Assembly (NCBI RefSeq): GCF_002872335.1
Contig: NZ_NJAG01000006.1
Coordinates: forward strand, 62,001 to 126,000
Direction of reading: 5' to 3'
Origin: Siphonobacter sp. BAB-5405
GTDB lineage: Bacteria > Bacteroidota > Bacteroidia > Cytophagales > Spirosomataceae
DNA: 64,000 nucleotides
The notes below the pieces were generated by a model. It searched no databases. It was not told where the DNA came from and saw only the letters and a list, made by a program, of their open reading frames with translations. Shown one piece after another: positions 51,306 to 60,002 of this stretch. Position numbers and translations under genes: made by a program. Every line of letters starts with the position of its first letter. Position 1 is the first letter of the stretch.

Positions 51306-52259
51306 TTAAAAGGCGAGGTACGGTTCCAGTTTCTTCAGCGTACCTTCGTCCAAGAGCTTTACGGCTTTCAAATCAGCGGCGGACTGAAAATCACCGTGTT
51401 GCTGGCGATAGGCTAGAATAGCTTTGGCTACGTAGGGCTTCAAGTAGGGGTGGCGGAACTGTTCCAGACTTACTTCATTGATTTTAATTTTCCGTACGGA
51501 ACCCGGGCCCGTCAGACGCCCGTGTTTGAGCAATTCCTGTACTACCGTCGAATCGAGTCCCCAGACTTCCCGTAGTTGATTTTCGTTTACAAAACCACCC
51601 AGACTTTCCCGGAATTTAATGATGCGAAGAGCCAGTTTCGAGCCAATGCCGTAGACCTTCTTGAAATCGGTCGTATCCGCTTCATTTAGTTGAAAGGTAA
51701 ATGTAGTACGGTCCGCTTTCGATGGCGTAGAACGAGTTTCAGTACTAGACTTAAGGGTTGGATTGGAAAAGGAAGTAGGGGTAGCGGGCAGACGAATGTA
51801 CGCTTCCAGTTGCCGATACTGCTCTTCCGGGAAATCATAGATGCGTAGTAAATCTTCTTTTTTACGGAATACGCCCCCTTTGGATCGGTACTTGACAATT
51901 CGCTCGGCCATCCAGCGGGCCACGCCCAATTCCTGCCACTGTTCGGAGGTGATGGTGTTCGGGTCAAAGGCGAACAAACGCGTAGGTTTACTTAGACGCT
52001 TGTCGGGGTAATGGTTGTAATCGCGGGAATCGTGTTCGGAGTACGCTTTTTGCGTTTCAGACTGCACCTCCAACTGGGCCATCAGCGTGTCAAGCTTTTG
52101 TGCATCCTGCGAATCCTGTACAGAATCAGGAAAGAAATCCAGTACAAAAGGAGAGATAAGCAGTATAATCAGCAGACACAGCAGAACCAGAAAGCCCCGT
52201 GATTCGGTGCGACTGAAACCAAAATAATTCCGTATCCATTGGGTGAGCTTGGAAGGCAT
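51306..52259 (-). CDS. Membrane-anchored helix-hairpin-helix protein (ComEA-like)
   Basis: A 317-residue protein with an N-terminal membrane helix (GFLVLLCLLIILLISPFVLDFF) and a tail of at least three helix-hairpin-helix units: FDPNTITSEQWQELGVARWMAERIVKYR, FQLNEADTTDFKKVYGIGSKLALRIIKFRESLGG and the third, NEVSLEQFRHPYLKPYVAKAILAYRQQHG (quoted here in part). HhH repeats bind DNA without sequence specificity; ComEA uses them in periplasmic DNA uptake. Membrane anchoring fits that role, but Bacteroidota also carry many HhH proteins of unproven role, so competence is only a guess. Convergent with the LOG gene. Confidence 0.85.
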   Translation of the reverse strand: MPSKLTQWIRNYFGFSRTESRGFLVLLCLLIILLISPFVLDFFPDSVQDSQDAQKLDTLMAQLEVQSETQKAYSEHDSRDYNHYPDKRLSKPTRLFAFDPNTITSEQWQELGVARWMAERIVKYRSKGGVFRKKEDLLRIYDFPEEQYRQLEAYIRLPATPTSFSNPTLKSSTETRSTPSKADRTTFTFQLNEADTTDFKKVYGIGSKLALRIIKFRESLGGFVNENQLREVWGLDSTVVQELLKHGRLTGPGSVRKIKINEVSLEQFRHPYLKPYVAKAILAYRQQHGDFQSAADLKAVKLLDEGTLKKLEPYLAF

Positions 52260-52343
52260 AAGTGAAGCGATTAATGCTTCAAATTACGAGTAGCTTCCTT
52301 TCGCAAAGTCAACCGTTTACTAAATGGAGGGATCTAAAAATAA

Positions 52344-52371
52344 AATCCGCACAGGTAAGCCCGTACGGATT
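52344..52371 (-). terminator. Terminator of the GH105 gene
   Basis: On the minus strand, AATCCGTAC / GTGCGGATT (one G-U pair) with a 10-nt loop, followed by TTATTTTTA, 19 bp after the stop codon. Confidence 0.7.
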
Positions 52372-52390
52372 CCGAAAACCTAATACAATA

Positions 52391-53746
52391 CTATTTCCGT
52401 TGAAGAGCCTGCAACGAACTGTCGTTGATCTCAAAAGGTTGTTTTTTCAATAACTGAATGACTTCCGAAGCCGCCAGAATGACCGGACCGTAGCCATGAG
52501 CCGCGTAGGGGCTGATGGGGCGGTGGTAATAAAAAGCCGGATCGAAGCCCATACCCGTTCCCACGCAGGTACCTTCCACCTGCCCTTTGGCGTTCACTTT
52601 CGTAGAAACGGCATTCCAGGCTAGCAAACAGGCGGGGGCATAAGCCACCTTATCAATCCAGCCTTTGTTGATCGCACGGGCCAGACAATAGGCGTAAATA
52701 GCCGTAGCGGAAGTTTCCAGGTAGGAATCATTGCGGTCGAGGAGCTGGTGCCAGAAACCTGAGCCCGACTGGCAGGCGGTCAGGCCTTTCACATGAGCCT
52801 GTAATAATTCCAGAATTTTAGCCCGTTGCGGGTGATTCTCCGGTAATACGTCGAGTAGCTCCACTTTAGTCAGAATAGCCCAGCCATTGGCCCGGGCCCA
52901 GTGAAATTCAGGATGGACATTCATTCCTTCGACCCATCCGTGCATGTACAGACCTTTCTGGGGGTTAAACATCCGCTTCGAAAACTGCATAACCTGTCGG
53001 GTCGCTTCCGTGTAATATTTTGCCTCGCCCGTAAGCTTACCCATCTGAGCAAGGGCTGGCACGCCCATGAATAAATCATCCAGCCAAAGCGTATTGGGTT
53101 GCGGACGATTACGGGCCAGCGTCCCATCCGATAAACGGTATTCTTTGGTAAGAATATACGTAATGAAATGATCGATTAGTGGACGCAGTGTCGCCGTATT
53201 CCCACCTCGGACGGATTTGATCATAGCTGCCGTAAGGGCTCCCCCATCATCCAATGCGTGCGGATTGAGAAACGAACGCATGGCAAGCCGGTTCTGAGGA
53301 TCTTCTTTAAGCAGTTTCTGAAAATGCGGAGCGATTTCAGCCAGAAATTTCAGTCGTTCATCCGTATAAGCTTTGTATTTGGGATCACCCGTTGCTTCGC
53401 TGGCCTGTAACAGAGCCGCGTACGTAACGCCCCATTCATAGCTGGTAAGGCGGAAGTCAGCCTTAGCAAAGGTGGTATTCGCATCAATGGAAGAAAAATC
53501 CGTCAGAATCTTATTGCTTTGTTTATCAGCAAGTTGGGTAGGCGTTACAGCATTCAAGTACGCATAAACCCGGTCTAATACCTGGGTTGCCGCTTCTGCT
53601 GAAACTTTACCATAAGGGACCGGATAGTCGGGTTGTAACAAGTGCAAAGGCGTATCAGCGTCGGTAGCCCGGGTCTCATTGCGTTGAGCAAAAGTTATCT
53701 GACACAGCACCACTAAAACAAGACTAGTGAAGATACATTTTTTCAT
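52391..53746 (-). CDS. GH88/GH105 unsaturated rhamnogalacturonyl hydrolase-like glycosidase
   Basis: A 451-residue secreted protein (signal peptide ending ITFAQ) with an (alpha/alpha)6-barrel of the GH88/GH105 clan, which removes unsaturated uronic acids from pectin fragments by hydrating the double bond. Diagnostic parts: NPHALDDGGALTAAM with the probable catalytic Asp, WLDDLFMGVPALAQMG, HGWVEGMNVHPEFHWARANGW (quoted in two parts in the sequence), and DSYLETSATAIYAYC. No lyase, SusC/D or sulfatase lies next to it, so it is not part of a local pectin locus. I chose the internal ATG (MKKCIFTSLVL), because it starts the signal peptide; the upstream frame has no such feature. Confidence 0.9.
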   Translation of the reverse strand: MKKCIFTSLVLVVLCQITFAQRNETRATDADTPLHLLQPDYPVPYGKVSAEAATQVLDRVYAYLNAVTPTQLADKQSNKILTDFSSIDANTTFAKADFRLTSYEWGVTYAALLQASEATGDPKYKAYTDERLKFLAEIAPHFQKLLKEDPQNRLAMRSFLNPHALDDGGALTAAMIKSVRGGNTATLRPLIDHFITYILTKEYRLSDGTLARNRPQPNTLWLDDLFMGVPALAQMGKLTGEAKYYTEATRQVMQFSKRMFNPQKGLYMHGWVEGMNVHPEFHWARANGWAILTKVELLDVLPENHPQRAKILELLQAHVKGLTACQSGSGFWHQLLDRNDSYLETSATAIYAYCLARAINKGWIDKVAYAPACLLAWNAVSTKVNAKGQVEGTCVGTGMGFDPAFYYHRPISPYAAHGYGPVILAASEVIQLLKKQPFEINDSSLQALQRK

Positions 53747-54231
53747 GGAAGCGATTGTATAGAATAGGATAGAGTAAGATACGCAAATCAAAGACGGATA
53801 AACAAAAAAAAAGCCCTTAGATAGGGCTTTGGGAGGGGTTGGATATAAACGCTGTAAATGGGTAGATTGAAGGTTGGATGTACTGAACAGACAGGTTATG
53901 GTTGAACGTCGAAATCGATTTGTTCTTAAGAAAACCCCTCAAATCTAAAAGATGAGAGGGGTTTTACTACTCAGAACTAGCTACACCGTCATGAAGCTAT
54001 TCTGCTTCTAAAATCAATCTTTCAAGCCGCCACTTGATTAGATTGATGAAACAAAACTACTGCCTCTAAAACGAGCCGAACTGAGTTTTCGGTGAAAGGG
54101 ATATTTAGAGCGGTAAATAGTAGTAAATACCTGTTTTTCGGCAAAATTTAGTTGATAATGATGTCGTAAGTAAGTATATATACGTTGAGTAGACAATTAC
54201 ATCTTATTAGAAATAATTGGGGAAAAGCGAA
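53747..54231. other. 485-bp gap with three hairpins
   Basis: No gene recognised. Hairpins: AAAGCCC/GGGCTTT with a T9 run on the minus strand (53805-53832); AAAACCCCTC/GAGGGGTTTT with an inner ATCT/AGAT (53931-53965); ATCAATCT/AGATTGAT with an inner TCAAG/CTTGA (54013-54047), followed by TTTTAG on the minus strand. The last one fits as the terminator of the response regulator gene; the other two have no obvious gene to end. A small RNA on the minus strand between 53833 and 53930 is possible but unproven. Confidence 0.5.
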
Positions 54232-54657
54232 TCATTGTTCCGGTGGCAGACGTACAATCTGGCCCCAGAACTCGTATAGGCTCTTGAACGTATTGACTAA
54301 GTCGTTGTAACTCGATGGCTTTACGATGTAGGAATTTGCCCCGAAACGATACGCATTTTTAATGTCTTCGGGAACAGAAGAGGTACTCATGACAATAACC
54401 GGCAGAAAACAGGCGTGAGCGTGTTTCCGAATATATTGCAAAAGCTCAGGCCCACCGCCAGGACGGAGATTCCAGTCGAGTAAGAGCAAGTCAGGCAACT
54501 TCTGCTTGGTATCAAGCCGATGGAGCAATTCAGATTCTGTACTTACATTTTCCCATTGAACCCTGGCTCCCGCTTCTTCAAAGGCTTCCTGCACCAGGAA
54601 TCGGTCATCTGCATCGTCGTCTGCTAATAGGATATGTAAGATAGAAGTCTCATTCAT
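54232..54657 (-). CDS. Single-domain response regulator (Rcp1-like)
   Basis: A 141-residue CheY-like receiver with no output domain. Key residues: acidic pocket ADDDADD, phosphoacceptor Asp in PDLLLLDWNLRPGGG, Thr/Ser in IVMSTSS and Lys in SYIVKPSSYNDL. The ILLADDDADDRFL start and GGGPELLQYIR fit the Rcp1/YehT-independent group, whose members pair with phytochrome-type or hybrid histidine kinases. No kinase gene is nearby, so its partner must be elsewhere. Single gene on the minus strand, followed by the hairpin-rich gap. Confidence 0.9.
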   Translation of the reverse strand: MNETSILHILLADDDADDRFLVQEAFEEAGARVQWENVSTESELLHRLDTKQKLPDLLLLDWNLRPGGGPELLQYIRKHAHACFLPVIVMSTSSVPEDIKNAYRFGANSYIVKPSSYNDLVNTFKSLYEFWGQIVRLPPEQ

Positions 54658-54875
54658 GACACCAACGCACTTAGTAGTATTCAGGCATACGAATACCTTT
54701 TCTAAAGGACTAGAAGCAAAAAAAACATTCCTTGATAAAAACTGAGTAAAGCTGGGAACGAAGTAAGATTTTTTTCACTATTTCGAAGCGAAGCTTTCAG
54801 ACTGACTACGGATTTAGTGGAAGGGATTTCCCAACCATTTCTGTAAAGTCCTGTATAATCACTCGTTTGACTAGC

Positions 54876-55400
54876 ATGAACCGGCCTTCATCCACTGAGT
54901 ATCCTGCTTCGAGCCAGATGGCTCATTACATCTCACTAGTACCCGAATCTAAGGTACTGGAGGTATTACACCGTCAGTACGAAGAAGTTCGGCACCGCTA
55001 TGAATCGTTGCTGGTACCGGAGCAGGCAGACTTTCGCTATGCCGAAGAGAAATGGAGTATCAAAGAAGTGTTGGGCCACCTGATTGATACCGAGCGTATT
55101 TTTTCTTACCGGGCTCTGGTAATTGCTCGGGGAGAAACCCAGAAACTACCGGGTTTTGAACAGGATGAATACATGGCCGTAGCTCAGTTTAGCAGACAGC
55201 CTCTGGAAGATTTACTGCAGCAGTATCAATTTTTACGCAAAAGCAATCTGCTGCTATTCCGTAGTTTCAGTGAGGAGGATCTATCCCGAATGGGTACCAG
55301 CAGTGGTTCCCCTTTGTCGAGCCGAGCCCTGATTTTTATGATTGCCGGGCACGAACGGCACCATTTGAATATTTTAACCGAACGTTATCAATTGGGATAG
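54876..55400 (+). CDS. DinB family (DinB_2) protein
   Basis: A 174-residue four-helix-bundle protein of the DinB/YfiT superfamily, which holds a metal with three His. Probable ligands: His in VLGHLIDTERIFSYRAL and the pair in AGHERHHLNILTERY. RYAEEKWSIKEVLGHL is the typical lead-in. Functions in the superfamily include thiol S-transferases (bacillithiol or mycothiol) and DNA-damage-induced proteins; the actual role here is unknown. I start at ATG (MNRPSSTEYP) rather than the TTG three codons upstream. 46 bp upstream of the Nif3-like gene, likely cotranscribed. Confidence 0.87.
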   Translation: MNRPSSTEYPASSQMAHYISLVPESKVLEVLHRQYEEVRHRYESLLVPEQADFRYAEEKWSIKEVLGHLIDTERIFSYRALVIARGETQKLPGFEQDEYMAVAQFSRQPLEDLLQQYQFLRKSNLLLFRSFSEEDLSRMGTSSGSPLSSRALIFMIAGHERHHLNILTERYQLG

Positions 55401-55446
55401 TTTTCTACGGAAAGAAACCTGTTAAAAATTGACGTATACCCTGGCC

Positions 55447-56547
55447 ATGAGTACAATTCAACACGTTACTTCTTTTCTGGAAAAATGGGCTCCCCTGGCT
55501 TATCAGGAAAGCTACGACAATGCGGGTCTGATCGTTGGCGATCCACAGCAGGAAGTAAAAAATATTCTGGTAACCCTGGACTGCACGGAAGCCATCGTAG
55601 AGGAAGCCCTGCAGCGAGACTGTAACCTGATCATTGCCCATCATCCCATCGTTTTCAAGGGATTGAAACAGCTGAATGGGAAAAATTACGTCGAACGGAC
55701 CGTCATCAAAGCCTTGAAAAACGACATTGCTCTCTACGCCATTCATACCAATCTGGATAGCGTAAAAGGAGGCGTAAACGATCGGATCGCTCAACAACTC
55801 GGCCTGTCGTCAGTGCGTATTCTGGCTCCCAAACGGCAGACGCTCGAAAAGCTTACCACCTTCGTTCCCGTGGAACAAACCTCGCAGGTTCTGGAGGCTC
55901 TCTATGCCGCCGGAGCGGGTCAGATCGGGGAGTATAAAAACTGCTCGTTCCGGACGCTGGGTACGGGCACCTTCACGCCAACGGGAGCCGCAGACCCTTT
56001 TCTGGGAAAACTAAATCAGCCCGAAGAAGTAGAGGAGTACCGGATTGAAGTGATTTTTCCGGCTCCTCTGGAAGGGCGGGTGTTACAGGCTCTGCGGCAG
56101 GCCCATCCCTACGAAGAAGTGGCGTACTATCTGCACCAGCTCGAAAACAGTAATCAGGAAGTGGGTTCCGGAGCGATCGGTACACTGCCCGAACCCCTCT
56201 CTGAAAACGATTGGCTAGCGTATCTGAAAAGCCGGATGAACCTGAAAGTGATTCGTCATACGGAACCGCGGAACAAAACCGTACAAAAAATTGCTATCTG
56301 TGGTGGATCGGGCAGTTTTCTGCTGAAAGATGCGTTACGGCAACAGGCGGACGTTTTCGTAACCGCTGATTTCAAATACCACGAGTTCTTCGATGCCGAA
56401 AAGCAGCTAATGATTTGTGATATTGGGCATTACGAAAGCGAAGTTTTCACGAAAGAGCTATTAAGTGAGCGTCTAACGGAAAATTTTCCTAATTTTGCGA
56501 CACTTTTATCTAAAACTGACACCAATCCGGTTCACTATTTCGTGTAA
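55447..56547 (+). CDS. Nif3-like dinuclear metal centre protein
   Basis: A 366-residue Nif3/YqfO/DUF34 protein, forming hexamers with a di-metal site. Motifs: YDNAGLIVGD, LDCTEAIVEEAL, IAHHPIVFKGLKQL with the His pair, AIHTNLDSVKGGVND, and at the C-terminus CGGSGSFLLKDA, DFKYHEFFDAEKQLMICDIGHYESE with further ligands. The middle insert (about residues 130-240) with HPYEEVAYYLHQLEN is the PII-like domain found in long bacterial versions. Function uncertain (GTP cyclohydrolase-like or repair). It lies upstream of the coiled-coil zinc-ribbon gene (85 bp), a pairing often kept in this phylum. Confidence 0.92.
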   Translation: MSTIQHVTSFLEKWAPLAYQESYDNAGLIVGDPQQEVKNILVTLDCTEAIVEEALQRDCNLIIAHHPIVFKGLKQLNGKNYVERTVIKALKNDIALYAIHTNLDSVKGGVNDRIAQQLGLSSVRILAPKRQTLEKLTTFVPVEQTSQVLEALYAAGAGQIGEYKNCSFRTLGTGTFTPTGAADPFLGKLNQPEEVEEYRIEVIFPAPLEGRVLQALRQAHPYEEVAYYLHQLENSNQEVGSGAIGTLPEPLSENDWLAYLKSRMNLKVIRHTEPRNKTVQKIAICGGSGSFLLKDALRQQADVFVTADFKYHEFFDAEKQLMICDIGHYESEVFTKELLSERLTENFPNFATLLSKTDTNPVHYFV

Positions 56548-56632
56548 GTTCTACAGTTTTTTCTTAAATGGGCTGAATGTCAGCCCGGTTGTTAAGTAAA
56601 AGCTGGAAACGATAGATTCGAAACTCTCATTC

Positions 56633-57388
56633 ATGGAAGCAACGGTAGCTCAAAAACTCGATTTTCTCCTCCAATTACAGGCCATAGATTCTCAGTTAGA
56701 CGAAATCAAAAAAATTCGCGGGGATTTGCCTGAAGAAGTTCGGGATCTTGAGGATGATATCGCCGGGTTTGAAACCCGTATCAAACGTCATAAAGATACC
56801 ATCGACACGCTTGATTCCGAAATTCACGGCTATCGTCAGGCCAAGCGTGACGCTGAAAAACTGATTGTTAAGTATAAAGATCAGCAAAATAACGTCCGCA
56901 ATAACCGGGAATTCGATGCCATCAACAAAGAGATCGAATTTCAGGAACTGGAAATGAAACTGGCGGATAAGCGTACGGCTGAAGCCAGCGAAAAAGTGCG
57001 TCTGAAAGAAGAAGAAATTCGTCATACGCAACAATTACTGGAAGAACGTCGCAAAGATCTTGACGCGAAACGTAAAGAACTGGACATCATTCTGGGAGAA
57101 AGCCAGGAAGATGAAAAGAAACTAAACGACCAACGCGACAAACAGGCACTGAAAGTGGAGGATCGTTTACGTCTGGCTTATCAGCGTATCCGAGACAACT
57201 CTTCGAACGGACTGGCCGTTGTAACGGTTCGTCGGGCGGCGTGTAGCGGTTGTTTCAACGTCGTACCTCCTCAACGTCAGGCCGACATTCGGGAGCAGAA
57301 GAAAATCATCATCTGTGAACATTGCGGTCGCATTCTGGCGGACGTCGAAGACGCTCCTGTTACGGTTGCTACAACTTCACGGCGGTAA
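56633..57388 (+). CDS. Coiled-coil protein with C-terminal C4 zinc ribbon (zf-RING_7 family)
   Basis: A 251-residue protein with a long antiparallel coiled coil from about residue 12 to 190, rich in Glu, Lys and Leu (LEDDIAGFETRIKRHKDTID, KYKDQQNNVRNNREFDAIN), followed by the ribbon with CSGCFNVVPPQR and IICEHCGRIL, four Cys for zinc. The NNREFDAINKEIEFQE patch is strongly conserved in the family, which is related to the CT398/FlgZ type and linked in some bacteria to sigma-54 or flagellar functions; a role in nucleic acid or membrane events here is unknown. Second gene of the Nif3-like pair. Confidence 0.9.
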   Translation: MEATVAQKLDFLLQLQAIDSQLDEIKKIRGDLPEEVRDLEDDIAGFETRIKRHKDTIDTLDSEIHGYRQAKRDAEKLIVKYKDQQNNVRNNREFDAINKEIEFQELEMKLADKRTAEASEKVRLKEEEIRHTQQLLEERRKDLDAKRKELDIILGESQEDEKKLNDQRDKQALKVEDRLRLAYQRIRDNSSNGLAVVTVRRAACSGCFNVVPPQRQADIREQKKIIICEHCGRILADVEDAPVTVATTSRR

Positions 57389-57419
57389 TTTTACTTTTAC
57401 AGCAACACCAATTTGAACG

Positions 57420-57448
57420 AACCCGTCGAATTTTCGACGGGTTTTTTT
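57420..57448 (+). terminator. Terminator of the Nif3-like/zinc-ribbon operon
   Basis: AACCCGTCGAA / TTCGACGGGTT with a 2-nt loop and a T7 run. It overlaps the upstream open frame of the next gene, which argues for that gene starting downstream at 57473. Confidence 0.85.
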
Positions 57449-57472
57449 GTACCAGCTTCAGCCCATTCTCCC

Positions 57473-58939
57473 ATGAAACGAATCTTATTTCTTCTACTTT
57501 TCCTTCCAGGCTTTAGTCAGGCAGCCGATTTTGAATGGACGCCCCGTGTACAGCAGGCTTATCTGGACATTTTCAAACTCAAACTGAACAAAGGTCGGCA
57601 GGAACTGGCTCCCGAACTGAAAACGAACGGGGTAGCCCTGTATTTGGATGATTATGCCGATATGTTGTCGCTGCTGCTCACGGAAGATCGGAAGGCGTAC
57701 GAAAGCATGGAAAAAAACGGTGAGAAACGCCTGCAACAGCTGGAGGATATGGACGAAGATTCACCCTGGAATCGCTGCCTGCGGGCCGAAATTCGCTTAC
57801 ACTGGGCCTTTGTAAAAATCAAATTCGGCAAGGAAGTGCCGGGAGCCTGGGATATTATCAAAGCGTACAAGCTGCTGGATGAAAACGCCCGAAAATTCCC
57901 GCAGTTTACGTACAATAAAAAAGCCCTGGGGATGCTGCACGTGCTGATCGGATCGACGCCCGAGAGCTATCGCTGGGTAACCAAACTACTGGGATTACGG
58001 GGAAATATTCAGCAGGGGTTGCAGGAAATTCACGCCGTGACGCAGAAAGAACCCTTGTTTCGGACAGAGGCTCAACTGATTGAATACCTCATGCAGGGGT
58101 ATATACTGCGATTGAGTGGTCGCGAAGTGACGGATTTCCAGAAATACCTGACTCAGAACAGTGATAACTTACTGATTCAGTTTTTTGGCAATTCCATTCT
58201 GATGAAAGAAGGACACGGGGAAGCCGCATTGGCCCTGGCTCAAAATCGTCCCAACTCACCGGAATACTTGGATATACCTTTTTTCGACTACCATATCGGT
58301 GAGATCCTCTTACAAAAAGGCCAGTACGCTCACGCAATTGCCGCTTTTCAGCAATTCCTGAAACAGCATCCTGCCGGAAATTTCGTTAAAGACGCGACCT
58401 ATAAACAGTACCTCTGCTACGCTCTGGCGGGTGATGAAGCCAAAGCCCGAACCCAGTATGAGCGGGTGAAAACGATAGGGCAGGCCCATAATGAAGCCGA
58501 CAAATCGGCTCAAAAAGCTTGTAATGCCGCGTACCAGCCTTTGATCGATACGCAAAAACTGGTACTCAAAGCTCGTTTTGCCGGTGACGGCGGCTATTAT
58601 GAAACGGCTTTACAAAACCTCAAGAACACCTCAGAAGCTCAGTTTTCGCAGCCCTACGACCAAACGGAGTACAATTATCGCAAAGCCCGTATTTACCACA
58701 AGATGAATGATTTCGTAACGGCTATTCCTTTATATGAACGGGCTATTGCTCTGGGCGAAGGACAAAACTGGCATTTTGCTCCGTCCTCCTGTCTGCAATT
58801 AGGATACATTTTTCAGTTACGCAACGATAAGGCCAAAGCCAAGAGTTACTTCGAGAAAGCCATTAGCTACAAAAAACACGAATACAAAAACTCGGTAGAC
58901 GGGAAAGCCAAGGCGGCTCTCACCGAAATGGGGTACTAA
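57473..58939 (+). CDS. Secreted TPR-like protein, unknown function
   Basis: A 488-residue protein with a signal peptide (RILFLLLFLPGFSQA) and helical repeats of the TPR/SEL type: YHIGEILLQKGQYAHAIAAFQQFLKQHP, TEYNYRKARIYHKMNDFVTAIPLYERAIAL and LQLGYIFQLRNDKAKAKSYFEKAIS (quoted in part) are the clearest. The N-terminal half (WTPRVQQAYLDIFKLKLNKGRQEL, YADMLSLLLTEDRKAYESME) is also helical, but degenerate. I recall homologues in Cytophagales annotated simply as TPR or hypothetical proteins. The start is chosen behind the terminator. It converges on the TIGR02757 gene with 45 bp between stops and no terminator seen. Confidence 0.8.
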   Translation: MKRILFLLLFLPGFSQAADFEWTPRVQQAYLDIFKLKLNKGRQELAPELKTNGVALYLDDYADMLSLLLTEDRKAYESMEKNGEKRLQQLEDMDEDSPWNRCLRAEIRLHWAFVKIKFGKEVPGAWDIIKAYKLLDENARKFPQFTYNKKALGMLHVLIGSTPESYRWVTKLLGLRGNIQQGLQEIHAVTQKEPLFRTEAQLIEYLMQGYILRLSGREVTDFQKYLTQNSDNLLIQFFGNSILMKEGHGEAALALAQNRPNSPEYLDIPFFDYHIGEILLQKGQYAHAIAAFQQFLKQHPAGNFVKDATYKQYLCYALAGDEAKARTQYERVKTIGQAHNEADKSAQKACNAAYQPLIDTQKLVLKARFAGDGGYYETALQNLKNTSEAQFSQPYDQTEYNYRKARIYHKMNDFVTAIPLYERAIALGEGQNWHFAPSSCLQLGYIFQLRNDKAKAKSYFEKAISYKKHEYKNSVDGKAKAALTEMGY

Positions 58940-58984
58940 CAGGTATAAGGAATTCCTTTTGCAGGCAGTTGCCAGGGAAATGGT

Positions 58985-59800
58985 TTACATCTCACCCTCT
59001 ACACCCAGACCGAACAGAGCAAAATCATACTTCACCGGATCGCTCGGATCGAAGCGACGCAGGTGATCCGTTAACTCCAGAGCGGCCTGCCAGTCGGTAT
59101 TGGGTCGCTGCAATAAGCCTAGCTTTCGAGCTACCCGTTCTACGTGTACATCGCAGGGACAGACGAGTGCTGCCGGTGACAAACGATTCCAGATTCCGAA
59201 GTCTACGCCATTCGCATCTTTCCGGACCATCCAGCGGAGAAACATATTGAGGCGTTTGCACGACGATTTGCGGGCGGGCGTGGCCACGTGTTTACGCGTA
59301 CGGGCCGGAGCATCTTCCAGACCAAAAAACACTTCATGAAAACGGACCAAAGCCTGTTCGGCTGGGAAGGCCGGGTGCCGCTCGGGCTGGGGTAGGGCAA
59401 GCGATGCGGGTACGAAAGCCTCTTCCAGGGACGCGTGTTCTGCGTAAAACTGCTGGAAAAAGTGCAGGAAGTAGAGGGTATCCGTAGCGTTAAATGTACG
59501 GTGTTTGAAGTGTAGAAAAGGCTTCAGATCAAGGGGTTGATGATTCCGGACGAAATCATACGGAGCCCCGTCCATGAGCCGAATCAGCTCGTTACACTTG
59601 TTGATAATCGTCTTCCGCTGACCCCAGGCCAGTACCGCCGCCCAGAATCCCATAATTTCAATATCCTGTTGCTGCGAAAACTGATGCGGAATACTGATGG
59701 GATCGTTCGGTATAAAATTCGGTTGGTTGTATTGCTGTACTTTGCTTTCGAGTAAGTCGTATAACCAGTCTGCGGAATGGGTTTTTTCAAAAAGTGCCAT
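58985..59800 (-). CDS. TIGR02757 family protein
   Basis: A 271-residue protein of the TIGR02757/DUF2400 family. Characteristic parts: PNDPISIPHQFSQQQDIEIMGFWAAVLAWGQR at the N-terminus, HRTFNATDTLYFLHFFQQ in the middle, and KRLNMFLRWMVRKD with VCPCDVHVERVARKLGLL near the end. The helical pattern and the last motifs resemble an HhH-GPD-type DNA glycosylase fold, but no enzymatic activity has been shown. Start MALFEKTHSADWLYDLLE is preferred over an ATG seven codons upstream. A near-perfect -7 box (GACCTTTG on the minus strand) lies just 4 bp before the chosen ATG. Confidence 0.9.
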   Translation of the reverse strand: MALFEKTHSADWLYDLLESKVQQYNQPNFIPNDPISIPHQFSQQQDIEIMGFWAAVLAWGQRKTIINKCNELIRLMDGAPYDFVRNHQPLDLKPFLHFKHRTFNATDTLYFLHFFQQFYAEHASLEEAFVPASLALPQPERHPAFPAEQALVRFHEVFFGLEDAPARTRKHVATPARKSSCKRLNMFLRWMVRKDANGVDFGIWNRLSPAALVCPCDVHVERVARKLGLLQRPNTDWQAALELTDHLRRFDPSDPVKYDFALFGLGVEGEM

Positions 59801-60002
59801 ACTGCAAAGGTCAGCAAACAATCGCTGATTCCATACCGTTTGCTAGGAAGAGTAAGGAGAAGCTTTGAAACTTGATCAGTCGAGGAGGAGCGACAGTATA
59901 ATTTCAATCATGCGTCGTTCACTAGCGGACAGTCTTTATCGAAAACATTCCCTTACGCAACCGTCAATCCAAAACTAGACAACCCACATTCATTACGCCG
60001 CT

